A stretch of 64,000 nucleotides of DNA from an uncultured Lachnospiraceae bacterium (GCA_944381375.1 CALWKX010000022.1:1-64000), one strand, 5' to 3'. Positions 52,283-61,547 are shown, numbered from the stretch's first letter. The notes: a model not told the origin generated them from the letters alone. Translations and numbers: made by a program.

Positions 52283-54433
52283 TTATTGAAACAAATTTTC
52301 AAACCAATCAAGTATTTCTTCCGCTGCATGCTTCTTGTTGCAGTACGCTGTAGGAACCGTATCAAGCGTAAAAATACAAGTTTGCCTGTTTTCTTCCGGA
52401 CACCTGTATTCGGAAAATAAAAGATTTGTTTCTTTGTCAATGTCGGCATAAACGACTTCAACGGAAGCAAAATTTTCCCTTTCAAAATCAGGAATTACTA
52501 TCTGAGCTATATCGTCTTCCGTTATGGTTTCATAGCTTTTATCTTCATCTTTGAGCACATATATCTGGGTAAGCTCTTCCTGCCGCTTACTCTCCAAATA
52601 TGTTGTATCAATAAGCCCTTCATTTATGCATTCAGTCATATACTCTCCATATGCAGAACTGCATTGATAGCTTGACAAACCATCAACGGATTCATAATCA
52701 AGATTACCCATCCATATAGCGCAGGCGATATTGCCCGTAGCCCCAACAAACCATACATCCTTTTCCTTATCAGTGGTACCGGTCTTTCCGTATGTAGCAT
52801 ATCCACAGTCTGCAGCTGTGGCAGTACCTCTTAAAACTGTACTCTCCATACAGTTTTTCAACTGATTTGCAGTATCCGAAGAAATCGCCTTATATGCCGT
52901 ATTGTCTTCTGCAAAAATAATCTTGCCCTCAGAATCGGAAATACTCACTATATAACGCGCCTCATAAAGCTGACCTTCATTTCCTATGCATGCATAAGCC
53001 ATAACAAGCTCAATCGGTTTAATTCCCTGATACAATCCTCCCAAAGCAAAGGCCGCATTATAATCTTCCTGAGTAAATGTAGTAAAATGAAAGCTGTCAC
53101 GAACAAAATTTACTATTTCATCTGTTCCCGCCTGCATAAAAAAACGAAGCGAAGCGCTGTTTAAAGAATGTACTATGGTTTCACGCATGGTCACATAGCC
53201 CATATATTCATTGCCGAAATTATTAGGCGAATATCCGTTTATATCAACTTTTTCATCATTAACAATACTGTTTGTATTGCAAATACCGTTTTCTATTAGA
53301 TATGCAAAATATAAAGGTTTAATCGTACTACCCGGCTGGCGCGGATTTTGCACAGTATCAACAAAAGAAGTAGACCCGTAATATGTCACAATATTGCCGG
53401 TTAGCATATCCACAGCAACGAAAGCAGCGTCTTTACCGCTGTCTCCCAATGCGTCTTTAGCTTCAAGCGCAGCAAGAGCATTTTGCTGCATTGCATGATT
53501 AACGGTCACTCTTACAGTAAGCTGCTGTGAAAGCAATGCGCTCTCCGCCATCTCATACGCCTTATCTTCACTGTAATTAAGCTTTTTGTGGTAATACGAA
53601 GCTATTGTCTCAACTGTCTGTTCAAAAACCCTGTTCATATATCCTTCATATCCTTCAAGACATACGCCATAGCTGAAATAATTGCTTTCAGAAGGATTAA
53701 TCACAATAGTTTCATTTATTGCTTCTGTATATTCTTCCTGAGTTATATAACCCTGCTCAAGCATTGCATCTAATACCTTGTCTCTTCGCTGCATAGCATA
53801 AGCATAGCCTTCCTCGGTCAACGGACAATATGCGCTTGGAGCCTGAATTATACCTGCGAGCATTGCACATTCGGAAAGCGTTAGCTGATCAAGCGTTTTG
53901 GAAAAATACGTATCGGCTGCTTGTCCCACTCCAAAGGCTCCGCCGCCGAGATAAATTTCATTCAGGTACATTGTAATTATTTCATCTTTTGTATACTTGT
54001 TTGTAAGCTTTATTGCAGTGATAGCTTCTTTAGCTTTTCTTATATAGCTTTGTTCATCCGTAAAAAAAAGGATTTTTGCCAACTGCTGCGTTATAGTGCT
54101 TCCACCTTCAACTATCTCCCCTGAAGTTAAGTTGCGCCAAAAAGCCCTTGCAATACTTCGGATATCTATGCCGCTGTTCGTGTAAAAACGTTTATCCTCA
54201 ATAGAAATCACTGCTTTTATGAGCATCTCGGGAATTTCCTCACGTGTTACATAATCCGAATTTTTGCTCGATATTTCACCAATAACAACGCCGTCAGAAG
54301 ATATTACCTGAGTAGAAGAAGGCTGAGTGTAAGTATAATTATCTATATTGGGTACAGACAGCAAAAGGTATATGAAAAACAGCCCCGCAGCAGCTATCAT
54401 AAAAATGAAAATCTTTTTTATTATTTTCTTCAT
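52283..54433 (-). CDS. Class A penicillin-binding protein (PBP1a family)
   Basis: A 716-residue bifunctional cell-wall synthase. It has a short cytosolic tail and membrane anchor (about 5-27). The GT51 glycosyltransferase motifs are IEDKRFYTNSGID, GGSTITQQLAK and KEAITAIKLTNKYTKDEI. The transpeptidase motifs are SxxK in PGSTIKPLYF, SxN in HSLNSAS and KTG in YGKTGTT. It polymerises and cross-links peptidoglycan outside the membrane. It is divergent from a glucosaminidase gene 60 bp away. Confidence 0.95.
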   Translation of the reverse strand: MKKIIKKIFIFMIAAAGLFFIYLLLSVPNIDNYTYTQPSSTQVISSDGVVIGEISSKNSDYVTREEIPEMLIKAVISIEDKRFYTNSGIDIRSIARAFWRNLTSGEIVEGGSTITQQLAKILFFTDEQSYIRKAKEAITAIKLTNKYTKDEIITMYLNEIYLGGGAFGVGQAADTYFSKTLDQLTLSECAMLAGIIQAPSAYCPLTEEGYAYAMQRRDKVLDAMLEQGYITQEEYTEAINETIVINPSESNYFSYGVCLEGYEGYMNRVFEQTVETIASYYHKKLNYSEDKAYEMAESALLSQQLTVRVTVNHAMQQNALAALEAKDALGDSGKDAAFVAVDMLTGNIVTYYGSTSFVDTVQNPRQPGSTIKPLYFAYLIENGICNTNSIVNDEKVDINGYSPNNFGNEYMGYVTMRETIVHSLNSASLRFFMQAGTDEIVNFVRDSFHFTTFTQEDYNAAFALGGLYQGIKPIELVMAYACIGNEGQLYEARYIVSISDSEGKIIFAEDNTAYKAISSDTANQLKNCMESTVLRGTATAADCGYATYGKTGTTDKEKDVWFVGATGNIACAIWMGNLDYESVDGLSSYQCSSAYGEYMTECINEGLIDTTYLESKRQEELTQIYVLKDEDKSYETITEDDIAQIVIPDFERENFASVEVVYADIDKETNLLFSEYRCPEENRQTCIFTLDTVPTAYCNKKHAAEEILDWFENLFQ

Positions 54434-54493
54434 AGCCGATCCTTCGTCAATTTCCTTGAAATGTCAACGCTAAAATAATTATGAGGTGCAGCG

Positions 54494-55225
54494 TTGAAAA
54501 AACTTGTCATATTTTTCGCGGCGTTTTTTCTAATATATTCGCCTTGTACTTATGCATGTGCAGAAACGCAGACTCCAATAATGGGAGAAGGTATTCTCAG
54601 CGCTAAGCAAATGTACATATATTTAATATCCAACAACAATCCGAATGGTATTAATCCGATTGATGAAAAGTACGCAGCGGAATTCGTAAATGCGGTAATT
54701 AAATATTCAGAAGCCGAAGGCGTAAGAAGCGATGTCGCCTTTGCCTTGATAATGAAAGAGACGGGATTTTTAAACTACGGAGGAGACGTAATGCCCGTAC
54801 AAAATAACTTCGGGGGGCTTGGAGCAACAGGCGGCGGTGTAAGCGGCGCGTCATTTGACGATATGGATACCGGAATACTTGCCGTTGTGCAGCATTTGAA
54901 ATGTTATGCCACTGACGAAGCTCTTAACGAAGAATGTGTGGATCCGCGCTTCAGCGATTCCTTAAGAGGAAAGGCTCCTTACGTGGAATGGCTGGGATAT
55001 GCCGATAATCCTAACGGCACAGGCTGGGCAGTGCCGGGAGACGGATACGGGCAATCTATCCTGACCATGATTGAAACAATTTCGCTTATAGACGACTCGA
55101 ATATAAAAATGCCCAGAACATCAAATATAAACGAAGGAGAAATAATTAATTTCATACTGCTTGCCGCTGCTATAGTTTTGTTGGCAAGAGTAATAAAACC
55201 GCTTTTATTTCAAAAAAAATATTAA
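54494..55225 (+). CDS. Membrane-anchored endo-beta-N-acetylglucosaminidase-like protein
   Basis: A 243-residue exported protein with a TTG start behind GAGGTG. It has a signal peptide (about 1-23), then a glucosaminidase/lysozyme-like domain with the probable catalytic Glu in ALIMKETGFLNYGG (about 86-99) and QNNFGGLGATGGG. A C-terminal membrane helix (INFILLAAAIVLLARVI) then a KKY end follows. It probably trims or cuts glycan strands while tethered. Its divergence from the PBP gene suggests a joint role in wall growth. Confidence 0.82.
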   Translation: MKKLVIFFAAFFLIYSPCTYACAETQTPIMGEGILSAKQMYIYLISNNNPNGINPIDEKYAAEFVNAVIKYSEAEGVRSDVAFALIMKETGFLNYGGDVMPVQNNFGGLGATGGGVSGASFDDMDTGILAVVQHLKCYATDEALNEECVDPRFSDSLRGKAPYVEWLGYADNPNGTGWAVPGDGYGQSILTMIETISLIDDSNIKMPRTSNINEGEIINFILLAAAIVLLARVIKPLLFQKKY

Positions 55226-55233
55226 AAAATATC

Positions 55234-55255
55234 AAAGCGTTTGTTGAAACGCTTT
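55234..55255 (+). terminator. Terminator of the glucosaminidase gene
   Basis: AAAGCGTTT-gttg-AAACGCTTT with a T-run, 8 nt after the stop. Confidence 0.8.
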
Positions 55256-55256
55256 T

Positions 55257-55514
55257 TTATATATCCTGTTTTATTGTGCTCTCTTCGATTATCTTTTTTG
55301 CCTCTTCATAATCTTCGTTTCTAACATATATATTTACTCCCAGCATTGTAGCGCCTATAACCACCTTGGATGAAGGAACCTCCGCGTCATATTCAATTAT
55401 GCAATAAATTCCGCAGCTTTCCAAAAGCCCTTGAAGTACGCAAGCTTCAACATCGGTTTGCACATATTTCAAAAGCTTCATATTTTCACGTTCGTTTGTA
55501 TTTTTTCTGAACAT
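55257..55514 (-). CDS. DUF2007-like small protein
   Basis: An 85-residue cytosolic protein, started at ATG 55514 because GGAG lies 7 nt upstream; ATG 55481 and 55544 are alternatives. The pattern LLKYVQTDVEACVLQGLLESCGIYCIIE, then GVNIYVRNEDYEEAKKIIEE is that of DUF2007, a ferredoxin-like fold described as a putative signal-transducing protein. The function is unknown. Confidence 0.75.
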   Translation of the reverse strand: MFRKNTNERENMKLLKYVQTDVEACVLQGLLESCGIYCIIEYDAEVPSSKVVIGATMLGVNIYVRNEDYEEAKKIIEESTIKQDI

Positions 55515-55687
55515 ATTGAACTCCACAGCGCTTAAAAAACGCATTTTTCATTTATAGTATTACCGTTTAATTATACACTATGAAACCGGTTATAGAAATT
55601 AAATTTCATTTACTTGAAAAAAATATGTATTAATAATGAGATTTAAGCTAAAAACTAAAGCAAAAAGATATGAATGGGAATAATGTA

Positions 55688-56380
55688 ATGAAAAACAAAA
55701 GCATTGTATTTATTGCGGCGTTGGTTGTGCTTATCACACTTATCAGCGCGGCAAACGTATTTTCCGCAAGCTACATCTATTACGGAAGCACTGATACTCA
55801 AGCGATTAAAACAATACAGACCAAACTTAAAAATTGGGGCTACTATACAGGCAGCGTTGACGGGATATTCGGCTATCAGACTGAACAAGCAGTAAGATAT
55901 TTTCAATCAAAAAACGGCCTGACGGTAGACGGCAAGGTTGGGAATGAAACGTTCAAAGCTCTTGGAATGATGTCTTATGTATCTTCATCATCCTCAAGCT
56001 CTTCATCAGGCTCCGGTTCATACACATCGGAGTCCGATGTAATGCTTCTTGCAAGAGTTGTTAACGGAGAAGCAAGAGGAGAACCCTATGAAGGGCAAGT
56101 TGCGGTTGCAGCGGTAATATTAAACAGAGTTGAAGACGATGCATTTCCCGATACGATCAGCGGAGTAGTTTACCAAAACGGCGCGTTTGACGCGGTAGCG
56201 GACGGGCAGGTAAATCTGACGCCAAACGATTCCTGTATAAGAGCAGCAAGAGATGCGCTGAACGGCTGGGACCCCACAGGCGGGGCAATATATTACTATA
56301 ACCCCGAAACAGCTACGAACCAATGGATAAGAACACGTCCGATAATCTGTACTATAGGAAATCACGTATTCTGCAAATAG
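55688..56380 (+). CDS. sleB: Spore cortex-lytic enzyme SleB
   Basis: A 230-residue exported protein. The signal peptide (about 1-27) is followed by a peptidoglycan-binding repeat (VDGIFGYQTEQAVRYFQSKNGLTVDGKVG). A Ser/Gly linker comes next, then the SleB/CwlJ hydrolase domain with ARVVNGEARGEPYEGQVAVAAVILNRV, which includes the catalytic Glu. It degrades cortex peptidoglycan during spore germination. The ypeB gene follows by 9 nt, the usual pair. Confidence 0.95.
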   Translation: MKNKSIVFIAALVVLITLISAANVFSASYIYYGSTDTQAIKTIQTKLKNWGYYTGSVDGIFGYQTEQAVRYFQSKNGLTVDGKVGNETFKALGMMSYVSSSSSSSSSGSGSYTSESDVMLLARVVNGEARGEPYEGQVAVAAVILNRVEDDAFPDTISGVVYQNGAFDAVADGQVNLTPNDSCIRAARDALNGWDPTGGAIYYYNPETATNQWIRTRPIICTIGNHVFCK

Positions 56381-56389
56381 GAGCGAAAC

Positions 56390-57727
56390 ATGAAAAAAAA
56401 TATTTTAATCGGTATTTTATGCGCAGCCTTGATCATAGTTGGCATTTGGGCTGTAATAAACAGCAGTAACGTAAATTCTTACAAAACGGCAATGGAAATA
56501 AGCGCAGATAAAGAATATTCTGCTTTGACAGCATGCGCGCTTGAGCTTTCCAATACGCTTGAAAAATGCTCCGTGAGCGCCGATTCGGCATATACGGCTG
56601 AATCTCTTGCCGAAATATCTTCACTGGCTGCAAGAGCGCAAGGATTGATTACAGGACTTCCTCTGAGTCATATAATGTCGTCCTCTACCGTCGAATATCT
56701 ATCCCAAACACAAGAATACGCCAAATATCTTTCATACAGACTGTTTGAACAGGGCGGAGATTTAAGCGAGGAAGAAAAAAAGGCGCTCGAATCCATGAGC
56801 GCCTCCGCGCTCGTGCTTTACAATGAGCTGGCAAGCTTTGCTGAAGACGTCGCCGCGGATGATTTCAAATGGTATTCGAAAAATAAAGCATTTTTCTTTG
56901 ACGATGTAAACGGTCATTTTGTTGACGGCTTCAGCGCTATGGAGGAAAGCTTCGCTGAATATCCTCAGATTAATTACGATGGAAAATACTCGGATCATCT
57001 CAATGAATTCACTGCGAAAGGTTTAGGCGAAGGCGAATATAATTCGGACATGCTGCTTGAGCAGATAAAAGCGTCTTTGGGAGACAAGGCTGCTGATTAC
57101 GAAATAAAACACATATCGGACAATGCCTCTGATATCGCTTCAAGCGCATATTCCGTATCTGACGGAACTGATATTTTTACTCTTAACTATTCCTCGACGG
57201 GCGGCAATCTATTAAGCGCAATTTCAAATATTACTGTAGATGAAAGTGTTCTTACCACTGATGAAGCGATCAAAGCGGCATCTGAATTTATAAACAAATT
57301 GGGACTTAAAGACATGGTGTTTTCCTCGGCGTCAAACGCAGACAATATTACGACGGTGAAGTTCGTATATATGAAAGAGGGAGTGAAATGTCTTATGGAC
57401 AACGTAAGCGTACAGGTTTCAATGGCTGACGGAAGAATACTTGGCTACGAAGCAAGCGATTATTATAATTACCATGATGAAGCGCGAACGATTGAACAGC
57501 CCCAAATTACGGCAGAACAAGCCGCAGAGAAAGTGAGCAAAGATTTAACCGTCAGCGATACAGCATTGACGCTGTTACAGACTGACGGTAAAAATGAGCT
57601 TTTGTGCTATGAAATAACTGCAAGCAAAGAAGATATGCTCTTTAAGATATATATTGATGCAGAGACAGGAGCAGAACGCCGTATAGTAAGGGTAATAAAC
57701 AATGAAAATGGTACAAGCGTGTTTTAG
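56390..57727 (+). CDS. ypeB: Germination protein YpeB
   Basis: A 445-residue protein. One N-terminal membrane anchor (ILIGILCAALIIVGIWAVI) is followed by a long helical domain and C-terminal PepSY-like repeats (TTDEAIKAASEFINKLG; ITAEQAAEKVSKDLTVSD). YpeB is needed to place and hold SleB in the spore. Its last 4 nt overlap the end of the convergent DUF362 gene. Confidence 0.94.
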   Translation: MKKNILIGILCAALIIVGIWAVINSSNVNSYKTAMEISADKEYSALTACALELSNTLEKCSVSADSAYTAESLAEISSLAARAQGLITGLPLSHIMSSSTVEYLSQTQEYAKYLSYRLFEQGGDLSEEEKKALESMSASALVLYNELASFAEDVAADDFKWYSKNKAFFFDDVNGHFVDGFSAMEESFAEYPQINYDGKYSDHLNEFTAKGLGEGEYNSDMLLEQIKASLGDKAADYEIKHISDNASDIASSAYSVSDGTDIFTLNYSSTGGNLLSAISNITVDESVLTTDEAIKAASEFINKLGLKDMVFSSASNADNITTVKFVYMKEGVKCLMDNVSVQVSMADGRILGYEASDYYNYHDEARTIEQPQITAEQAAEKVSKDLTVSDTALTLLQTDGKNELLCYEITASKEDMLFKIYIDAETGAERRIVRVINNENGTSVF

Positions 57728-58860
57728 CTGTTTAATATACGCGCTGTAATGGGGCGGTGAACTTCCACTGCCCCTTTCGGGCAAAATTCCTGACAGCAAT
57801 AACAGCTTATACATTTTTTTCTGTCGATACGAAGTTTGTTGTTTACTATCGAAATCGCCATAGCGGGACAAAAACGCATACATCTTTCACAGCGTATGCA
57901 TTTGCGATGATTTATTTTAGGATAACTTGCAAAAATTCTTTCCAGCATATAAGACAGGAATTTGTTTGTAGTTCCCCATTTTTTTACTTCTCTTGTTTTT
58001 ATTAAGCGGAAATCGTCAACTTTAAATGAATCAATATCGCCGCTTATATCAAGCTTATCTATACTTTCGGGTATAAGGGAACGTTTTATTGCAGCGGCAA
58101 CTGTTGGCGCCTTTTCGAAATCAAGCCCGATAATATGACAGGCGGCCATGTCTAGAGCATGAGGATTTTCACTTGCTATCAAAGCGCCTAACTTTCGTGG
58201 CGTACCATTGGAAGGTCCGTTGCCTTCCATGGCGACAACAGCATCGGCAATGGATATTTGGGGCCGAACATATTCACATAAATCAATGAGCATATCAGCA
58301 AAGCTTTGATGCGTACTATATCTGTAATGATATTCAGATTTGAGCATACCGGGTATAGCTCCATACATATTCTTGCAGGCGCCAGTATAAGCCATGAGAC
58401 CATGCGTTTTGATCTTGCACAAATTAATTACCGCGTCAGCATCCGTCAGATATTTTGTTATACGGAAATTTTTGAGCTGAAGCGCATTGGGGTTGGTTAC
58501 ATCTATTACACTGAAATCATCATTCAGCGAGGCTCCGCATAAAACAGCGTCTGTCATTTTTGTAGCCTTATATATATTCGATAGATACGCCTTGCTGAAC
58601 AGCCCGCCCGGGCTGTCTCCCAAAACTACTTCAGCGCCTCTTTCTACAAGCATTTCAGTAAGGGCGCATACTACTGCCGGGTGTGGCGTTGCTGCGTCTT
58701 CAGGCTTGTGAGCGCCTACAAGATTGACTTTAACGGCGATTTTCATCCCCGCATTAATCCAGCTCAAACCTTGAAAAGGCTCCAAAAGCTTCTCCAAAGC
58801 CTCTTTTATATTTTCCCGGTCATAATCGTTGCAGCTTATAACCGATACTTTATTGTTCAT
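57724..58860 (-). CDS. DUF362 domain protein with two C-terminal 4Fe-4S clusters
   Basis: A 378-residue protein. The DUF362 domain (about 1-270) has KVNLVGAHKPEDAATPHPAVV, VVLGDSPGG and INLCKIKTHGLMAYTGACKNMYGA. The C-terminus is a ferredoxin module with CIRCERCMRFCP and CISCYCCQEFCP. Such proteins are widespread in anaerobes and presumed to be redox enzymes or electron carriers; no reaction is established. The gene converges on ypeB. Confidence 0.88.
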   Translation of the reverse strand: MNNKVSVISCNDYDRENIKEALEKLLEPFQGLSWINAGMKIAVKVNLVGAHKPEDAATPHPAVVCALTEMLVERGAEVVLGDSPGGLFSKAYLSNIYKATKMTDAVLCGASLNDDFSVIDVTNPNALQLKNFRITKYLTDADAVINLCKIKTHGLMAYTGACKNMYGAIPGMLKSEYHYRYSTHQSFADMLIDLCEYVRPQISIADAVVAMEGNGPSNGTPRKLGALIASENPHALDMAACHIIGLDFEKAPTVAAAIKRSLIPESIDKLDISGDIDSFKVDDFRLIKTREVKKWGTTNKFLSYMLERIFASYPKINHRKCIRCERCMRFCPAMAISIVNNKLRIDRKKCISCYCCQEFCPKGAVEVHRPITARILNS

Positions 58861-58984
58861 ATAAATTCCCTCTGAGGTTTATGCATATTTTAGTTAATTT
58901 TAACATAATTAATCAAAAAATGGAATCTGATGATGTTTTTTTTGTGCAAAGTATATTTTTATAAAACATTAAATAATTTTAGGC

Positions 58985-59013
58985 TTACATAATTAATTTT
59001 TTTGTGTTATAAT
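58985..59013 (+). promoter_or_regulatory. Promoter of the CarD-like gene
   Basis: TTACAT (58985-58990) and TATAAT (59008-59013) are 17 nt apart, about 70 nt before the start at 59085. Confidence 0.65.
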
Positions 59014-59084
59014 GTATTTATTCACAAATATATAAACTTTTCAATGCATAATTTTACACAAAATATCAAAAGAAGGCTATCAAT

Positions 59085-59582
59085 ATGTTCAGTATTGGAG
59101 ATTACATTGTATACGGTTCTTCAGGAGTATGCCGTATAACGCAAATATCGGAATTCAGTTTTATTGACAACCAAAAAAGCACATATTATGTACTATCTAA
59201 TGTATTTTCGCCGAACGCTTCTACAATATATGCGCCGGTAAATGACGGAAAGATAAAAATGAGAAAGATTCTTTCAAAAAATGAGGTAATAGATATAATC
59301 AAATCAATACCAGAAATGAAAGAACACTATATAGATGATGACAAGTTGCGCAAAGAAGATCACCGTTCGATTATCAGAGACGGACGTCCCGAGCTTTTAG
59401 CGGCTTTATTGAAATCCCTGCATCATAAGAAAGATGAAAGAATTAAAGAAGGCAAAAAGCTTCCAATGTCGGATGAAGCTGATATGATGACTGCTCAAAA
59501 AGTTTTATATGAGGAATTTGCGCTTGCTCTTGAAATGAGACCTGAAGAAGTAGAAGGTTTTATTGTTGCAAACATTAACTGA
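59085..59582 (+). CDS. CarD/CdnL-TRCF family transcriptional regulator
   Basis: A 165-residue protein. The N-terminal RNA-polymerase interaction domain starts MFSIGDYIVYGSSGVCRITQI (1-21) and continues with YYVLSNVFSPNASTIYAPVND. The C-terminal part is helical (LLAALLKSLHHKKDERIKEGKK). CarD proteins bind the RNA polymerase beta subunit and change promoter open-complex stability, mainly at rRNA promoters. The gene stands alone. Confidence 0.9.
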   Translation: MFSIGDYIVYGSSGVCRITQISEFSFIDNQKSTYYVLSNVFSPNASTIYAPVNDGKIKMRKILSKNEVIDIIKSIPEMKEHYIDDDKLRKEDHRSIIRDGRPELLAALLKSLHHKKDERIKEGKKLPMSDEADMMTAQKVLYEEFALALEMRPEEVEGFIVANIN

Positions 59583-59610
59583 CGGATATCCAGCAGGAAT
59601 ATCCGCCAAA

Positions 59611-59718
59611 GGGGCCGCGCGCCCGCTCAAATAAGCCGCCGGATATCCGGCGGCTTATTTGAGCGCTGCGCTTTCAGCGCACAGCAAGGCGAGAATTCGC
59701 CTTGCCGCGCGCGGCCCC
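59611..59718. repeat. Cloverleaf intergenic element F
   Basis: A 12-bp outer stem GGGGCCGCGCGC (59611-59622 with 59707-59718) encloses a perfect 42-nt palindrome without spacer (59624-59665), TGCGCT-ttc-AGCGCA (59667-59681) and CAAGGCGA-gaat-TCGCCTTG (59685-59704). It lies between convergent genes, 29 nt past the carD-like stop. Confidence 0.85.
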
Positions 59719-59768
59719 GCTTAGGGAATGTTCCGTTTTTACAGCATGCTGCATAACAAAAAAATAAA

Positions 59769-59800
59769 AAGCGCTGACAATTTAAATATTGACAGCGCTT
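59769..59800 (-). terminator. Terminator of the transketolase-prs-glmU gene group
   Basis: AAGCGCTG pairs with CAGCGCTT around a partly paired interior. On the minus strand it is followed by a T-rich run, 12 nt past the transketolase stop. Confidence 0.65.
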
Positions 59801-59811
59801 AATCACATAAC

Positions 59812-60747
59812 TTATTTTTTCATATTCACAGCTTCCAAAGCCTTCGATACAATGTCATTTATTCCCAGCCCATACTTTTCCAAAAGTTCTTCCGGCTTGC
59901 CCGATTCTCCGAAAGTATCCGAAGCTCCCACCATCTTTACTGCGCACGGATAATTTTCAGCCGTAACAGAAGCTATAATACTTCCCAAACCGCCTTTTAA
60001 TGAATGTTCTTCTATAGTCACAAACGCCTGGGTCTTTTTTGCAAAATCAAGAACTGCCTTTTTATCTATAGGTTTGATCGTTGAAAAATTCAACACAGCA
60101 GCATTTATGCCTTTTTCTTTTAAAACTTCACGCGCCTGAAGCGCTTTTGCCACCATGATGCCGCATGCAGCCAAAGTAACGTCCTCGCCGTCAACCAATA
60201 CATCAGCCTTGCCGAACTTAAATTCATAAGAATCATTATAAATAACAGGCGTCTTGGCTCGTCCCAACCTGATATATACCGGCGAATTGATTTCAGCGGC
60301 GGCATATATAGCCTGCTTTGCTTCCACTGCGTCAGCAGGAGCGATTATTTTCATATTCGGCAAAGCGTTCATTAATGCAATATCTTCAAGCATTTGATGA
60401 GTAGCTCCATCCTCACCCACTGTAAGTCCTGCGTGAGTGAGCGCGAATTTGACGTTGAGGTTTGGATAACATACAGCGTTTCGTATCATGTCGTAATTTC
60501 TCCCTGTGCCAAACGCCGCGAATGTTGAAACAAAAGGAATATACCCGCAAGCAGCCATCCCTGCAGCCATCCCCGTCATATTCATCTCAGCAATCCCTAC
60601 ATTAAAATGTCTATCAGGAAAATTCTTCTGAAACTCATACGTTTTAGTCGCATGCGCCAAATCAGCGTTGAACACAACGATCTTTTCATTTTTGCGGCCA
60701 AGCTCTACTATCGCCTGAGAAAATGCCTCTCTTGTAGCTATCATCAT
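59812..60747 (-). CDS. Transketolase, C-terminal subunit
   Basis: A 311-residue protein. It holds the pyrimidine-binding half of transketolase (FNADLAHATKT, NVGIAEMNMTGMAAGMAACGYIPFVSTFAAFG, with the catalytic Glu in GIAEMN) and the C-terminal domain (VTIEEHSLKGGLGSIIA). It pairs with the N-terminal subunit encoded just upstream with an ATGA overlap, a split form common in Clostridia. Confidence 0.93.
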   Translation of the reverse strand: MMIATREAFSQAIVELGRKNEKIVVFNADLAHATKTYEFQKNFPDRHFNVGIAEMNMTGMAAGMAACGYIPFVSTFAAFGTGRNYDMIRNAVCYPNLNVKFALTHAGLTVGEDGATHQMLEDIALMNALPNMKIIAPADAVEAKQAIYAAAEINSPVYIRLGRAKTPVIYNDSYEFKFGKADVLVDGEDVTLAACGIMVAKALQAREVLKEKGINAAVLNFSTIKPIDKKAVLDFAKKTQAFVTIEEHSLKGGLGSIIASVTAENYPCAVKMVGASDTFGESGKPEELLEKYGLGINDIVSKALEAVNMKK

Positions 60748-61547
60748 AATTCTCCTCCCAGCTCTTTTACTGCCAAAGCCGCTTGTTCCTTATCCGGAGC
60801 CTTTCCATGCCAATCGGCGTTGTTTTCCATAAATGAAACGCCTTTGCCTTTTATCGTTTTTGCTATTATTGCGCATGGCTTACCGTTTAGATTTGAAGCA
60901 ACGGCGAACGCCTTCCTCAAAGAGGAAAAATCATGCCCGTCAGCCTCCACAGCATCAAATCCGAAAGCCACAAGTTTTTCGCGCAGCGGATAAACAGACA
61001 TGACTTTATCTACCTCGCCGTCTATTTGCAAATTATTGTTGTCTATTATTACAGTAAAATTATCAAGTTTGTAATGCGAAGCCGCCATAAATGTTTCCCA
61101 TACGCTGCCTTCCTGAAGTTCGCCGTCGCCCAAAAGTGTATAAACACGGTAATTATGAGAACCAAGCTTCGCAGCAAGAGCCATGCCGGCAGCGGCGCTT
61201 ACGCCTAAGCCAAGCGAGCCGGCCGTCATATCGACGCCTGTCACTTTATTCATATCAGGATGCCCCTGCAAGGGAGAGCCAAGCTTTCTGAATGTTGGCA
61301 ATAGTGATAAATCTATTGCGCCTCTCTGGGCAAGCGTTGCATACAAAAGCGCAGAAGCATGCCCTTTGCTCATAACAAACCTGTCTCTGTTTTCATCTGT
61401 AAAAGAAGGTATGTTCATTACCTCAAAATAAAGCAGCGTTAAGATATCAGCTGCGGATAGCGCGCCGCCCGGATGTCCGCTGCCGGCGGCGTAAATTTGT
61501 TTTATGATATTTATGCGTATGTTTCGCGCTGTTTTTTCTAAATCCAT
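60744..61547 (-). CDS. Transketolase, N-terminal subunit
   Basis: A protein of about 267 residues with the thiamine-diphosphate-binding half. It has GSGHPGGALSAADILTLLYF (about 22-41), SKGHASALLYA, and the ThDP motif GDGELQEGSVWETFMAASHYKLDNFTVIIDNNNLQ. ATG at 61547 is preferred to the TTG before it. Together with the C-terminal subunit it transfers two-carbon units in the pentose phosphate pathway, which supplies ribose 5-phosphate for prs next door. Confidence 0.93.
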   Translation of the reverse strand: MDLEKTARNIRINIIKQIYAAGSGHPGGALSAADILTLLYFEVMNIPSFTDENRDRFVMSKGHASALLYATLAQRGAIDLSLLPTFRKLGSPLQGHPDMNKVTGVDMTAGSLGLGVSAAAGMALAAKLGSHNYRVYTLLGDGELQEGSVWETFMAASHYKLDNFTVIIDNNNLQIDGEVDKVMSVYPLREKLVAFGFDAVEADGHDFSSLRKAFAVASNLNGKPCAIIAKTIKGKGVSFMENNADWHGKAPDKEQAALAVKELGGEL

